From NCBI GenBank assembly GCA_023433065.1, contig JAEZET010000003.1, forward strand, positions 248,001 through 312,000: 64,000 nt of DNA, given 5' to 3'. The notes under the pieces were generated by a model. That model did no database searches. It was not told where the DNA came from and saw only the letters and a program-made list of their open reading frames with translations. How positions within the stretch are numbered: position 1 is the stretch's first letter; every line of letters begins with the position of its first letter. This stretch comes from Cyanobacteria bacterium OH_CBrB_359. Lineage in GTDB: Bacteria; Cyanobacteriota; Vampirovibrionia; Gastranaerophilales; Gastranaerophilaceae. Shown here piece after piece: positions 1 to 8,768 of this stretch. The position numbers and the translations under genes are program-made.

Positions 1-90
1 CTGGTAATGTCGTATTGCTTAATTGAAAGCAGTTCAGGCAATTGATAGTGTTTAAACTGAATTGGTATCTGTAATTAAATCAAAACTAAA
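1..90 (+). other. window edge, possible tail of an upstream gene
   Basis: Frame 1 is open from the first base to a TGA at 43-45 and would give 14 codons ending in Ser-Gly-Asn. This could be the C-terminus of a plus-strand gene cut by the window edge, because a hairpin with a T-run on the plus strand follows. Too little is visible to say more; nothing else is seen in this stretch. Confidence 0.2.
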
Positions 91-113
91 AAACACCCAT
101 ATCAGGTGTTTTT
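91..113 (-). terminator. intrinsic terminator, probably bidirectional
   Basis: A 7-bp stem (AAACACC at 91-97 with GGTGTTT at 105-111) encloses a 7-base loop. T-rich tracts follow the stem on both strands. It sits 10 bases past the 3' end of the minus-strand tRNA-Ser and so probably ends that transcript. It could also stop a plus-strand gene entering from the left. Confidence 0.6.
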
Positions 114-122
114 ATTAAAATT

Positions 123-211
123 CGGAGAAGCCGGGATTCGAACCCGGGAGGCAGATTACTCCACCTAACACCTTAGCAGGGTGCCGCCTTCAGCCACTCG
201 GCCACTTCTCC
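123..211 (-). tRNA. tRNA-Ser (anticodon GCT)
   Basis: The minus strand folds as a class II tRNA of 89 nt. The acceptor stem GGAGAAG pairs with CTTCTCC and is followed by discriminator G. There is a D-arm, an anticodon loop CTGCTAA on a CACC/GGTG stem giving anticodon GCT (codons AGC/AGT), a long variable arm typical of serine tRNAs, and a T-arm with GGTTCGAATCC. The 3' CCA is not encoded, so it must be added after transcription. It lies just downstream of the HDOD gene. Confidence 0.96.
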
Positions 212-254
212 TTTTGTTATAGTTTATCATAAACCGCTTTTTTTATACAAGTTT

Positions 255-1052
255 TTATTTTATAAGTTCCGATAACAGAGATTCACTCTTTTCTAAAATT
301 ATTTCTCTTTCTTCTTCTGGATTATCTATGTATATTTTTGTCTTTTTTACAACATTTATATCAAAATATGGTTTCTTAAAATATTTTTGAACTAATCTGT
401 CTGCAAAATATGTCAGCGATGCAATATTTGCCATAGATGACTTTAATGGGTCATGATGGTATTTTATTGCATTTGCAATAATTATCGACAGTTTCCACTT
501 TGATGCCATTAAAAATCCCACATCAGTATGATCAGTTTTGAAAAATATTTTTTCTGCATGTATAACATCAAGTCCTCTTGCCTTTAAATCAACTACTTTT
601 TGGTATTTAATAGGATTTTTTTTATTTAAAAGTATTTTGCCTATATCATGTAAAAAACCAAGCATAAATGCTTCATCAGGGTTCATTAATTTGAATTTTT
701 CAGCAAGATGTTCTGCTGCCACTGCACATTTAATCGAATGTGCCCATAGCTCTTTTCCGCCATAATTAGTAAGCATTGACTTCATAGCCACAGTCAAAAT
801 TATGTTTTTAGCTTGAGTCATTCCCATAAGAGCAAGCGCTTTATTAATAGAAATTACTTGCTGGGAAAAACCGTAATAGGCTGAATTTACTACCTTTAAA
901 ACCTGAGTTGAAAGAGCCTGATCGTAAGAAATAATTTCTCCAAGTTCGCTAATCCCTGTTGCATCGCTCTTTATAATATTTAATGCCTTAACGATTACAT
1001 TTGGCATTGCCGGAATTTGGCTTGGATCTATTAGAAATTCTGAAGAATTCAT
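255..1052 (-). CDS. HDOD domain signalling protein
   Basis: 265 aa. The HDOD domain (a divergent HD fold) covers about residues 10-205. It shows the family motif VVNSAYYG at 54-61, leading into the segment with an intact His-Asp pair in FLHDIGKILL (HD at 135-136). HDOD proteins act in signal relay and often partner with two-component or c-di-GMP systems; the substrate or partner here is unknown. No receiver or output domain is attached. It is the last gene of a minus-strand operon, starting directly after the ftsX stop codon, which suggests translational coupling. Only a weak ribosome site (GCAGGT) is visible. Confidence 0.85.
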   Translation of the reverse strand: MNSSEFLIDPSQIPAMPNVIVKALNIIKSDATGISELGEIISYDQALSTQVLKVVNSAYYGFSQQVISINKALALMGMTQAKNIILTVAMKSMLTNYGGKELWAHSIKCAVAAEHLAEKFKLMNPDEAFMLGFLHDIGKILLNKKNPIKYQKVVDLKARGLDVIHAEKIFFKTDHTDVGFLMASKWKLSIIIANAIKYHHDPLKSSMANIASLTYFADRLVQKYFKKPYFDINVVKKTKIYIDNPEEEREIILEKSESLLSELIK

Positions 1053-1964
1053 TTATACCTGCAAGTGTTTCTTTATTGATAACAAACTACCCATTGCACC
1101 AAATCCTATGGCTATCAAAAATAATGTAAATATAACTATATTAACAGCAAGAACTGGTGATGGCACCATAAAAAATGCGTGAACCTTTAATAGTCCATTT
1201 TGTATTGCATTTAAAGGCAGAAGAGATATTAAAGCCCCAATAAATCCATAAATCGCACCTTGTAGTATAAGAGGTATTTTAATATACCAGTTACTCACAC
1301 CCATTAAACGCATTATTTCTATTTCTTCTTTTCTCGATTGGATTACAAGTTGAATTGTATTGTTTATAATCGCTATAGTCAATATTCCAACGAATATTAC
1401 GACAATAACTGTCATTGTATTTGCAACTTTATTAAAGACCTGCATTTTTGTTGCTATATCTCTTGCATAATTTAAATCTTCTACTCCCGGGATGTTTTTT
1501 ACTTTTTGGTAAACTTCTTCGATATTTTGAGGTTTATCAATTCTGACATGCAGGGTATCAGGCAGTGGGTTCTCGATATCTGATACATCAATTTGTTTTT
1601 TCATGTCGCTCCACGCTTTTTCTTTTGTAATTACAGTGACCCTTTGAACGTGAGGTACTTCTTTGATTCTAGCTGCCAAGTGCTGTGGATTGGATGTATT
1701 TCTAATATATACTGATATTTCAAGAGCATTACCCAGTTCATGAACAAAGCTGCTTAATGAAATTGTAGTTCTGAATAAAGCTCCGAAAATAGTTAAAATT
1801 GCTGCCATAGTTGTAATAATGGCAATATTGACCAGTCCGGTTCTTTGTATACCGTTAATTGTCTCCATCCCTATTCTGTAAATAATACGAAGCTCTCCAA
1901 GCCAATCTTTTGGAATATGAGCTTTTACTTTTTTCTTGATTTTCGATTTATTGCTATCACTCAT
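1053..1964 (-). CDS. ftsX: cell division ABC transporter permease FtsX
   Basis: 303 aa, the usual FtsX length. A charged, lysine-rich cytoplasmic N-terminus is followed by a first membrane helix at about 44-66. A periplasmic domain of roughly 110 residues comes next, then three C-terminal helices (about 175-203, 232-255 and 270-297). With FtsE it forms the membrane complex that, in other bacteria, activates peptidoglycan hydrolases at the division site. Its start overlaps the end of ftsE by 8 bases, the usual gene order and coupling. The hydrolase partner cannot be identified here, although the operon also encodes envelope-related functions. Confidence 0.93.
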   Translation of the reverse strand: MSDSNKSKIKKKVKAHIPKDWLGELRIIYRIGMETINGIQRTGLVNIAIITTMAAILTIFGALFRTTISLSSFVHELGNALEISVYIRNTSNPQHLAARIKEVPHVQRVTVITKEKAWSDMKKQIDVSDIENPLPDTLHVRIDKPQNIEEVYQKVKNIPGVEDLNYARDIATKMQVFNKVANTMTVIVVIFVGILTIAIINNTIQLVIQSRKEEIEIMRLMGVSNWYIKIPLILQGAIYGFIGALISLLPLNAIQNGLLKVHAFFMVPSPVLAVNIVIFTLFLIAIGFGAMGSLLSIKKHLQV

Positions 1965-2631
1965 ATGTACCTGCCTGAATATCTCTTATTATTTGACCTT
2001 GTTCCATTGTGATTACTCTTTTTCTAAAGTAATCTACCATAGCCTGATCGTGAGTTGCTACAAGAATTGTAATTCCTTTTTGATTGATTTGTTCCAAAAT
2101 TTGCATAACTTCCATAGAGTTTTTGGGGTCTAAATTACCAGTAGGTTCGTCAGCTATAAGCAAAGGTGGTCCGTTTACTATTGCTCTTGCTATACTCACT
2201 CTTTGTTGTTCCCCTCCTGATAACTCAGTCGGCTTAGCTTTAATTTTGTCGATTAAGCCTACAACTTTTAAAGCCCCTGTAACTCTTGCTTCAATTTCTC
2301 TAGAGCCCATACCTAAAGTTCTTATTACATAAGCTATATTGTCATAAACACTTTGATTTTGTAATAATTTATAGTCTTGGAATACAATCCCCATACATCT
2401 TCTCAGGTTTGGAATTTTATCATTTGATAAATTTGCAATATTAATGCCCCCTACCATGACTTTACCGCTGGTTGGAGTTTCTTCTCTATATAAAAGTTTC
2501 ATTAAGGTTGACTTACCTGCGCCGGAAGAACCTGTCAAAAATACAAATTCACCTGATAAAATATCAAGATTAATATTTTTTAGTGCATAATTATTTTTAT
2601 ATCTTTTGGTTACGTTTCTTAGTTGAATCAT
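1957..2631 (-). CDS. ftsE: cell division ATP-binding protein FtsE
   Basis: 224 aa ABC ATPase of standard FtsE length. Walker A is GSSGAGKST at 34-42, the Q-loop is in IVFQD around 81-85, the signature is LSGGE at 136-140 and Walker B is LLIADEPT at 156-163. The ABC-H segment LVATHD is also present. All catalytic elements are intact. It pairs with FtsX directly downstream (8-base overlap) and begins immediately after the transketolase C-terminal gene. The identification rests on sequence plus the ftsX neighbour, since other ABC ATPases such as LolD have similar motifs. Confidence 0.93.
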   Translation of the reverse strand: MIQLRNVTKRYKNNYALKNINLDILSGEFVFLTGSSGAGKSTLMKLLYREETPTSGKVMVGGINIANLSNDKIPNLRRCMGIVFQDYKLLQNQSVYDNIAYVIRTLGMGSREIEARVTGALKVVGLIDKIKAKPTELSGGEQQRVSIARAIVNGPPLLIADEPTGNLDPKNSMEVMQILEQINQKGITILVATHDQAMVDYFRKRVITMEQGQIIRDIQAGTYE

Positions 2632-3576
2632 TTAGCTTAAAAATCCCTTAATTTTTTCTGTCAGTTTATTTGCATTTAGCCCGTAGTATTCCATGAGTTC
2701 TTTAGCTTCGCCGCTTTGTCCGAATTGATCATTTATACCTATCCTTAGCATCTTGGTTGGTAAATTTTCGCTTAAAACTTCGCAAACGCTGCTTCCTAAT
2801 CCTCCAATTATTGAGTGGTTTTCTATAGTTACCACATTTTTTGTTTTTGAAGCTGATTTTATGATTGATTGTTTGTCAATTGGTTTTATTACGGGTATAT
2901 GAATAACTTCGGCTAAGATACCTTTTTCTTTTAAAATTTTAGCACAAGTGATTACTTCATTCAAAGTATCACCATTTGAAATTAATGTTACATCAGTTCC
3001 TTCTTCGATAAGAACGGCTTTTTCAATTGAAAAATTATAAGATTTTTCATCAAAGATACCAGGTAAGTTAAGCCTTGAAAGTCTTATATATACAGGCCCT
3101 TTATATTTAGAAGCAAATTCAATTACTTGTCTTGTTTCGGTATCATCGGCAGGGACAATCACTGTCATGTTAGGTAGGCTTCTCATCAATGATATATCTT
3201 CAAGTGCTTGATGGCTTGCGCCGTCTTCCCCGACAGTAATTCCGCCATGTGTGGCAACAATTTTAACGTTAAATTTAGGGTAACATATTGAATTTCTGAT
3301 TTGCTCCCAGGCTCTTCCTGTTGCAAACATTGCAAAAGTTGAAACGAACGGAATTTTACCAACAGTAGAAAAACCTGCAGCTGTTGTCATTGCATCTTGC
3401 TCTGCTATCCCCACATTAAAGAATCTTTCAGGGAATTCTTTAGCGAATATTTTCGTTTGAGTTGAACATGACAGGTCTGCATCAATTACGACAATATTCT
3501 CATTTTGAACTCCAAGTTGAGCTAACGTTTCTCCGTAAGCGTTACGTATTGATTTTGAAGGATTGAAGTCTATCAT
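2632..3576 (-). CDS. transketolase, C-terminal subunit
   Basis: 314 aa covering the pyrimidine-binding domain (about 1-180) and the C-terminal domain (about 190-314) of transketolase. The glutamate that activates thiamine diphosphate is E59 in VGIAEQDA. The N-terminal half is encoded 6 bases upstream, so the enzyme is a two-gene split form, as in many archaea and Firmicutes, rather than the single roughly 650-residue chain of E. coli or photosynthetic cyanobacteria. It transfers two-carbon units in the non-oxidative pentose phosphate pathway. A dihydroxyacetone or DXP synthase role is less likely, given the neighbour and the length. Confidence 0.92.
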   Translation of the reverse strand: MIDFNPSKSIRNAYGETLAQLGVQNENIVVIDADLSCSTQTKIFAKEFPERFFNVGIAEQDAMTTAAGFSTVGKIPFVSTFAMFATGRAWEQIRNSICYPKFNVKIVATHGGITVGEDGASHQALEDISLMRSLPNMTVIVPADDTETRQVIEFASKYKGPVYIRLSRLNLPGIFDEKSYNFSIEKAVLIEEGTDVTLISNGDTLNEVITCAKILKEKGILAEVIHIPVIKPIDKQSIIKSASKTKNVVTIENHSIIGGLGSSVCEVLSENLPTKMLRIGINDQFGQSGEAKELMEYYGLNANKLTEKIKGFLS

Positions 3577-3582
3577 ATTGTT

Positions 3583-4419
3583 TTACCTTAATTCTTTTAT
3601 TGCTTCTAGCAACTGTTCATCGTTGGGAGCTTTGCCATGCCACCCTGCATTGTTTTCCATAAATGAGACACCTTTACCTTTAACTGTATTAGCAATTATT
3701 ACTGTAGGTTTTGTATTTGATTTAGCGTTCTCTATTGAAGAATAAATCTGTTGAATGTCGTGCCCGTCGATTTCATCTGTTATCCAGCCGAAAGCTTTAA
3801 ATTTATCGGCAATAGAACCGAGTGACATTACACTTTCTGTGCATCCGTCGATTTGAAGCCCATTCTTATCAACTATTGCTATTATGTTGTTTAGCTTATA
3901 GTGAGCTGCATTCATAGTAGCTTCCCAAACGCTGCCTTCTTGAAGTTCTCCGTCGCCCATGTAAACAAAAATTTTGCTATCGATTTTATCTAATCTTAGT
4001 CCAAGTGCAATTCCGCAAGCCATTGAAAGTCCTTGTCCCAATGAACCTGTTGAGACTTCAATTCCTTTAAGAAGCTTGCAAGAAGGATGTCCTTGGAGCT
4101 TTGAACCAAATTTTCTGAATGTCATGAGATCTTCTTCTGAAAAATATCCGCAATCTGCAAGAATTGCATAAAGTGCAGCCGATGCGTGTCCTTTTGATAA
4201 AATAAACCTGTCTCTTTTTGAAAAATCGGGATTAGCTTCACAATCACAGTAGTGCCTCATGCATTTTTTATAAAGGACCGTTAAAACATCTACAGTAGAT
4301 AAACTGCCGCCGGGATGCCCTGATTTTGCGTTGTGTATCATTTGCAAAATTTGTTTTCTAATTTTTTTTGAAGTTTGTTTTATCGCTTCAATTTCTGCCT
4401 GAGTGAGTATTTTGACCAT
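3583..4419 (-). CDS. transketolase, N-terminal (ThDP-binding) subunit
   Basis: 278 aa, matching the N-terminal half of transketolase. Seen: SGHPGGSLS at 33-41, SKGHAS at 75-80, GSLGQGL at 125-131, and the thiamine diphosphate/Mg motif beginning GDGELQEG at 155-162 with a downstream Asn. The start ATG has AGG 8 bases upstream and lies inside the end of the glycosyltransferase gene (32-base overlap). There is no later methionine before the conserved HPGG segment, so the overlap is probably real. It works with the C-terminal subunit encoded 6 bases downstream. Confidence 0.93.
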   Translation of the reverse strand: MVKILTQAEIEAIKQTSKKIRKQILQMIHNAKSGHPGGSLSTVDVLTVLYKKCMRHYCDCEANPDFSKRDRFILSKGHASAALYAILADCGYFSEEDLMTFRKFGSKLQGHPSCKLLKGIEVSTGSLGQGLSMACGIALGLRLDKIDSKIFVYMGDGELQEGSVWEATMNAAHYKLNNIIAIVDKNGLQIDGCTESVMSLGSIADKFKAFGWITDEIDGHDIQQIYSSIENAKSNTKPTVIIANTVKGKGVSFMENNAGWHGKAPNDEQLLEAIKELR

Positions 4420-5161
4420 TGTTCAACCTATTTTTTACATTTTCTATTATAACTTTAAAAAGAAATAATGGTAAAGTCGGGAATATACGTTTAAACCGAT
4501 ATGGTTCTTTGATTGTTCTATATAGCCATTCACAGCCTATTTTTCTATAGAACTCGGGGGCTCTTTTAACCAGTCCTGACCATACGTCGAAACTTCCTCC
4601 AACACCAATATATATTGCATTGTTAACAATATTTTTACATTTATTTATAAAATAGTCTTGTTTTGGGGCACCTAACCCTACAAGAACAAGTTTTGCTCCT
4701 GATTTCTTGATATTTTTTATAATTTCTTCTTCATCTGTTTCTGTGAAATACCCGTTTCTTTTAAAGGTTATTTTTAAATTCGGATACTCTTCAAGTAACT
4801 TTTCAACAGTGTTAGTGATAACTTCTTCCTTTGCTCCTATAAGAGCTATAGGGTAATTATTTTTTTCACAAATTTCTACTATTTCTTTTGCAAATTCAAC
4901 TCCCGGTATTTGTTCTTGTTTTATGCCATAAATTTTTAATGCCAATTTTATCCCTACTCCATCAGGTATTAATAAATCAGCATTTTTTATGAGAGATGAA
5001 TAGTTTTGGTTTTTTTGTGCAGCTTCAATCATTTCGGGATTAATTGTTACAACGTGTGCCCCGATATTGTTTGCAAGCATTTTTTCAATATATAAAATTG
5101 CTTCTTTATGGCTAAATAAATCTACATTAAACCCTAAAATCTTCGCAGTGTGTCTTTCCAT
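4388..5161 (-). CDS. WecG/TagA/CpsF family glycosyltransferase
   Basis: 257 aa GT26-family enzyme. Seen: TINPEMIEAA near 39-48, LIPDGVGIKLA around 66-76, VGLGAPKQD in the middle, and the family C-terminal segment running GGSFDVWSG to RAPEFYRKIGCEWLYR. The family transfers ManNAcA, ManNAc or other sugars onto lipid-linked intermediates in surface polysaccharide synthesis (enterobacterial common antigen, teichoic acid or exopolysaccharide). The exact sugar cannot be read from sequence. The final 32 bases overlap the transketolase gene in another frame. Confidence 0.88.
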   Translation of the reverse strand: MERHTAKILGFNVDLFSHKEAILYIEKMLANNIGAHVVTINPEMIEAAQKNQNYSSLIKNADLLIPDGVGIKLALKIYGIKQEQIPGVEFAKEIVEICEKNNYPIALIGAKEEVITNTVEKLLEEYPNLKITFKRNGYFTETDEEEIIKNIKKSGAKLVLVGLGAPKQDYFINKCKNIVNNAIYIGVGGSFDVWSGLVKRAPEFYRKIGCEWLYRTIKEPYRFKRIFPTLPLFLFKVIIENVKNRLNNGQNTHSGRN

Positions 5162-5211
5162 AAAAATATATTACCTAAAAGCAAATTAAATCGCAAAAAA
5201 GTTTTAAAAGT

Positions 5212-5781
5212 TTACCATTTATGAACTAACTCTATTTCTTTATAGTCTGCAAGATAGTCAAAAATATCATTTATATCTTCTGTTATATGATATAAGCTCC
5301 TATATTCTTCTTTTGCAAAATTTTCAGAGTATAAGTTTTCAAACATTTGAAATAATGGATTATAAAAATTATCGACATTTAAAAAGATTATAGGTTTTTT
5401 GTGATAGCCGAGTTGTTTTCCTACAATAATTTCAAATATTTCTTCAAAGGTTCCGAAACCTCCCGGTATTGCAATAAATGCATCAGAATTTTTTTCCATT
5501 GTAGCTTTTCTTTCTCGCATATCTTTAGTAATGATTGTTTTGGCAAGATTTGGATTGGTTAAGCCTGCATCCGCAATTCTTTGAGGGATAACGCCTAGAA
5601 CTTTGCCTCCATTATGGATAACAGAACTTGCTACTTGCCCCATGCATCCTACTGTCGTTCCGCCGTAAACAAGATTATATCCGTTAATTGCAATTTTTTC
5701 GCCTAATGCTTGTGCCAGCTTATAATATTTTTCGTTTAGATAGTTGCTTGATGAGCAGTAGACACAAATGTTTTTTTTCAT
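5212..5781 (-). CDS. LOG family protein (phosphoribohydrolase-like)
   Basis: 189 aa Rossmann-like protein of the LOG/YvdD family. The two family signatures are intact: MRERK at 88-92 and PGGFGTFEE at 106-114. The N-terminal VYCSSS and YGG elements are also present. Family members hydrolyse nucleoside 5'-monophosphates to the base and ribose 5-phosphate, the last step of cytokinin activation in plants. In bacteria the physiological role is mostly unsettled. It sits 3 bases after rlmD and 50 bases before the glycosyltransferase gene, inside the same operon. Confidence 0.88.
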   Translation of the reverse strand: MKKNICVYCSSSNYLNEKYYKLAQALGEKIAINGYNLVYGGTTVGCMGQVASSVIHNGGKVLGVIPQRIADAGLTNPNLAKTIITKDMRERKATMEKNSDAFIAIPGGFGTFEEIFEIIVGKQLGYHKKPIIFLNVDNFYNPLFQMFENLYSENFAKEEYRSLYHITEDINDIFDYLADYKEIELVHKW

Positions 5782-5784
5782 AAT

Positions 5785-7155
5785 TTATTCCTTAACTCTC
5801 TTTATCAGTGCTATTGATTCTATGTGATATGTATGCGGAAACATATCAAGCGGTTGAATGTATTCTGTTTCAAATCCTTGTTGTTGCAGATAATTTAAAT
5901 CTCTTGCTAAAGTAGCAGGGTTGCAGCTTACATAAATTATACTGTCTTTAGCAAGGTTAGTAACTAAATCTATTGCTTTTTTATCGCAGCCTTTTCTTGG
6001 GGGATCTAAAATAACTATATCAAACTGTTTTTTTTCTTTTATAAAATTTTCAAATATTTGAGCAGCATTCCCGTTAATTGCTTTGACATTATTGGCATTG
6101 TTTATTTTAATATTTTCTATAGCGTCTTTATGGGCAGATTTAATTTCTTCTACACATGTAATTTCTTCAGCAATATCTTTTAAATATATTCCGAAACTTG
6201 CTACTCCGGAATAAGCATCTAGGACGGTTGGTTTATTATTAATTGTTGATGCAATGGATTTAACAATTTCAAGCATTTTTTCTGCTGAATGCGGATTAAC
6301 TTGAAAAAAGCTGTTTGAACTTATTTTATAACTGGTATTTTTAATTTTTTCCAAATAGTAGCCATCCCCCTCAATGCAGACAGTTCTATCAGACAAGATT
6401 GCATTTCCTTTTTTTGTATTTAAATTTACGCAGATGCCTTTAATATTATTTTGGGTCTTAAAAATGTGATTTGCGAGCTGCTTGATTGAATCAGGTATAG
6501 TCTCTGAATTAATAACAAATATTATCAGGTTTTGTTTATAAAAATCGGAATTTTTTATAACTATATGTCTTAATGTTCCAGAATGTTTCTTTTCATTGTA
6601 AGCGGTAATATTTAACTCTTGAGCTTTAAGTTTGATTTTTTCAATAATGTCATTTATGTCCAAAGGTTGTATAGGGCAAAATTTTATGTTTACAAGTTCA
6701 TGTGAGTTTTTTTTGTAATAACCTGCCATAATTCTTTTTGAAACTTTCGTCTGAGAAACAGGATACTGGACTTTATGTCTGTATTCTATTTGTTTAGGAG
6801 AGGCTATTATTGGCAGTATTTTTATATTTTTACCGGTTATTTTTTCAATAGTTTCTCTGACAATATTCTCTTTTTGTTTTAATTGCTCGTTATATTCTAT
6901 ATATTGCCATTGACAGCCGCCACAGACGTTATGCAGAGCACAAAAGGGTTTAACTCTTTTATTTGATTCTTTAATAAATTTTATAATTTTTCCTGTTGCA
7001 TATCTTTTATTTTTCTTTGTGATTTCAATTTCAACTTCATCATCAACGCATGCATTTTCAATAAATATTGGGAAGTCATTTGCTCTTGCAAGAGCAAATC
7101 CTTCATAAAGCAATTTTTCAATTTTTACAGTCAGTGTGTTTTGAATTTCCGTCAT
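5785..7155 (-). CDS. rlmD: 23S rRNA (uracil-5-)-methyltransferase, RlmD/RumA type
   Basis: 456 aa TrmA/RlmD/RlmCD-family enzyme. An N-terminal TRAM domain (about 5-60) is followed by a [4Fe-4S] cluster motif with C72, C78 and C81 in FCALHNVCGGC and a fourth Cys about 80 residues later. The S-adenosylmethionine methyltransferase fold occupies the C-terminal half, with LDPPRKGC and the catalytic Cys (C411) in SCNPATLARDL and a Glu near 446. It methylates uridine in 23S rRNA; which position (RlmD or RlmCD type) cannot be settled from sequence. First gene of the operon; it is divergent from purH. Confidence 0.9.
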   Translation of the reverse strand: MTEIQNTLTVKIEKLLYEGFALARANDFPIFIENACVDDEVEIEITKKNKRYATGKIIKFIKESNKRVKPFCALHNVCGGCQWQYIEYNEQLKQKENIVRETIEKITGKNIKILPIIASPKQIEYRHKVQYPVSQTKVSKRIMAGYYKKNSHELVNIKFCPIQPLDINDIIEKIKLKAQELNITAYNEKKHSGTLRHIVIKNSDFYKQNLIIFVINSETIPDSIKQLANHIFKTQNNIKGICVNLNTKKGNAILSDRTVCIEGDGYYLEKIKNTSYKISSNSFFQVNPHSAEKMLEIVKSIASTINNKPTVLDAYSGVASFGIYLKDIAEEITCVEEIKSAHKDAIENIKINNANNVKAINGNAAQIFENFIKEKKQFDIVILDPPRKGCDKKAIDLVTNLAKDSIIYVSCNPATLARDLNYLQQQGFETEYIQPLDMFPHTYHIESIALIKRVKE

Positions 7156-7237
7156 ATTATTATTTTAAGATAAAAACGTGTCAACTACTATTTTTTTATG
7201 GTAAATTATACTCATAACAATAATGATTGGAGAGGAT

Positions 7238-8767
7238 ATGAAGAAAAGAGCTTTAATTAGCGTTTATTATAAAGATAAAATTGTTGATTTCGCTAAAGAA
7301 TTGGTCGAAAAATATAATTATGAGATTATTTCTACAGGCTCTACTTGTAAAACATTGCAAAATGCCGGTATAAAAGCAATTGAAGTATCTGAAATCACCG
7401 GATTTAAAGAAATGTTAAATGGAAAGGTAAAAACTCTTCATCCTAAAATACACGGAGGAATACTAGCAAATCTTGATGATAGGCACGAAGCCGATGATTT
7501 AGAATCAGAAAATATTTTACCAATAGATATGGTTGTTGTGAATTTTTATCCGTTCATTGAAGCCTCTAAAAAAGATTTAGAACCAGACGAACTTATAAAA
7601 TCAATTGATATTGGCGGGCCTTGTATGCTTAGAGCAGCGGCAAAAAATTACAAGAGGGTTGTTGCTGTTTCAAATATCAATCAATATAATGAAATATTAA
7701 AAGAACTAAAAGATAATAAAGGTGAAACAACACTTGCTTTAAGAGAAAAATTGGCTATAGAAGTATTTAAACAGACAGTTGACTTTGATAGTGCTGTCTT
7801 AGATACTTTGTCAGATAAATTTAATTATAAAAATTATTTTAATTTATCTGTCGAAAAAATCAATGATTTAAGGTATGGAGAGAATCCCCACCAGTCAGCA
7901 GCAATCTATAAAAATGATAATCAAATAAATTATGATGTTTTAAACGGAAAAGAACTTTCTTATAATAATATCTTGGATATGACTGCAGCTACAGCTATAG
8001 CGAGTGAATTTTATGATGTATGTGCTGCCGTTATAGTTAAACATAATGCACCTTGTGGGGTAGCTTTGGGTAAAGATATTAATGAAGCCTATTTAAAAGC
8101 CTTCGATTGTGACCCTATAAGCCCGTTTGGTGGAATTGTGGCTTTGTCTCAAGTTGTTAATGAAACATTGGCTAAACACTTAACAGCTGTATTTCTAGAA
8201 GTTGTAATTGCGCCTGATTATACTCCCAAAGCTTTAGAAATGCTAAAGCAAAAGAAAAATTTGAGAGTAATTAAGCTTAATACACCACTTGCTGATTATA
8301 AAAAATATCTGGATAAAGAAATCAGAATCACTCCATTTGGTACTCTTGTGCAAGATTCAGACAAAGGTGAATTAAATAAGGATGATTTTAAGGTTGTATC
8401 AAAGGTTAAACCTACAGCAGAGATGATTGAAGATATGATTTTTGCATGGAAAGTGGTAAAACATGCTAAATCAAACGCTATTGTTATTGCAAGAGACTTT
8501 AAGGCTATTGGTATTGCCCAAGGGCAGACTAGCAGGGTAGATGCTGTTGAAATTGCCATGAATCGCGCTTGTGACGGTTCAAAGGATGCTGTTCTGGCAT
8601 CTGACGGATTTTTCCCGGCAATTGACAATATTCAAGTTGCTGCTCAGGGTAGAATAGCAGGTATAATCCAGCCCGGTGGAAGCATTAAAGACAAAGATGT
8701 AATTGATGAATGTAACAAGTATAATATTGTTATGTTAACAACAGGAATTAGGCATTTTAAACACTAG
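7238..8767 (+). CDS. purH: bifunctional AICAR formyltransferase / IMP cyclohydrolase
   Basis: 509 aa from this start, standard PurH length. The N-terminal MGS-like IMP cyclohydrolase domain (about 1-140) holds STGSTCKTL and KTLHPKIHGG. The AICAR transformylase domain follows, with RYGENPHQ at 212-219 and the catalytic Lys-His in KHNAPCG at 268-274. It performs the last two steps of IMP synthesis. I start at 7238 because a strong ribosome site (GGAGAGG, 7229-7235) precedes that ATG. An in-frame ATG at 7223 would place the site inside the gene. A TATACT at 7207-7212 is a possible -10 element. The MFS gene follows 1 base after the stop. Confidence 0.96.
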   Translation: MKKRALISVYYKDKIVDFAKELVEKYNYEIISTGSTCKTLQNAGIKAIEVSEITGFKEMLNGKVKTLHPKIHGGILANLDDRHEADDLESENILPIDMVVVNFYPFIEASKKDLEPDELIKSIDIGGPCMLRAAAKNYKRVVAVSNINQYNEILKELKDNKGETTLALREKLAIEVFKQTVDFDSAVLDTLSDKFNYKNYFNLSVEKINDLRYGENPHQSAAIYKNDNQINYDVLNGKELSYNNILDMTAATAIASEFYDVCAAVIVKHNAPCGVALGKDINEAYLKAFDCDPISPFGGIVALSQVVNETLAKHLTAVFLEVVIAPDYTPKALEMLKQKKNLRVIKLNTPLADYKKYLDKEIRITPFGTLVQDSDKGELNKDDFKVVSKVKPTAEMIEDMIFAWKVVKHAKSNAIVIARDFKAIGIAQGQTSRVDAVEIAMNRACDGSKDAVLASDGFFPAIDNIQVAAQGRIAGIIQPGGSIKDKDVIDECNKYNIVMLTTGIRHFKH

Positions 8768-8768
8768 T

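Noticed and set aside
2632..4419. Transketolase looks like one gene broken by a frameshift
   Set aside because: Both halves have complete motifs, their own start codons and a spacer of 6 bases, and the split form is a known natural arrangement.
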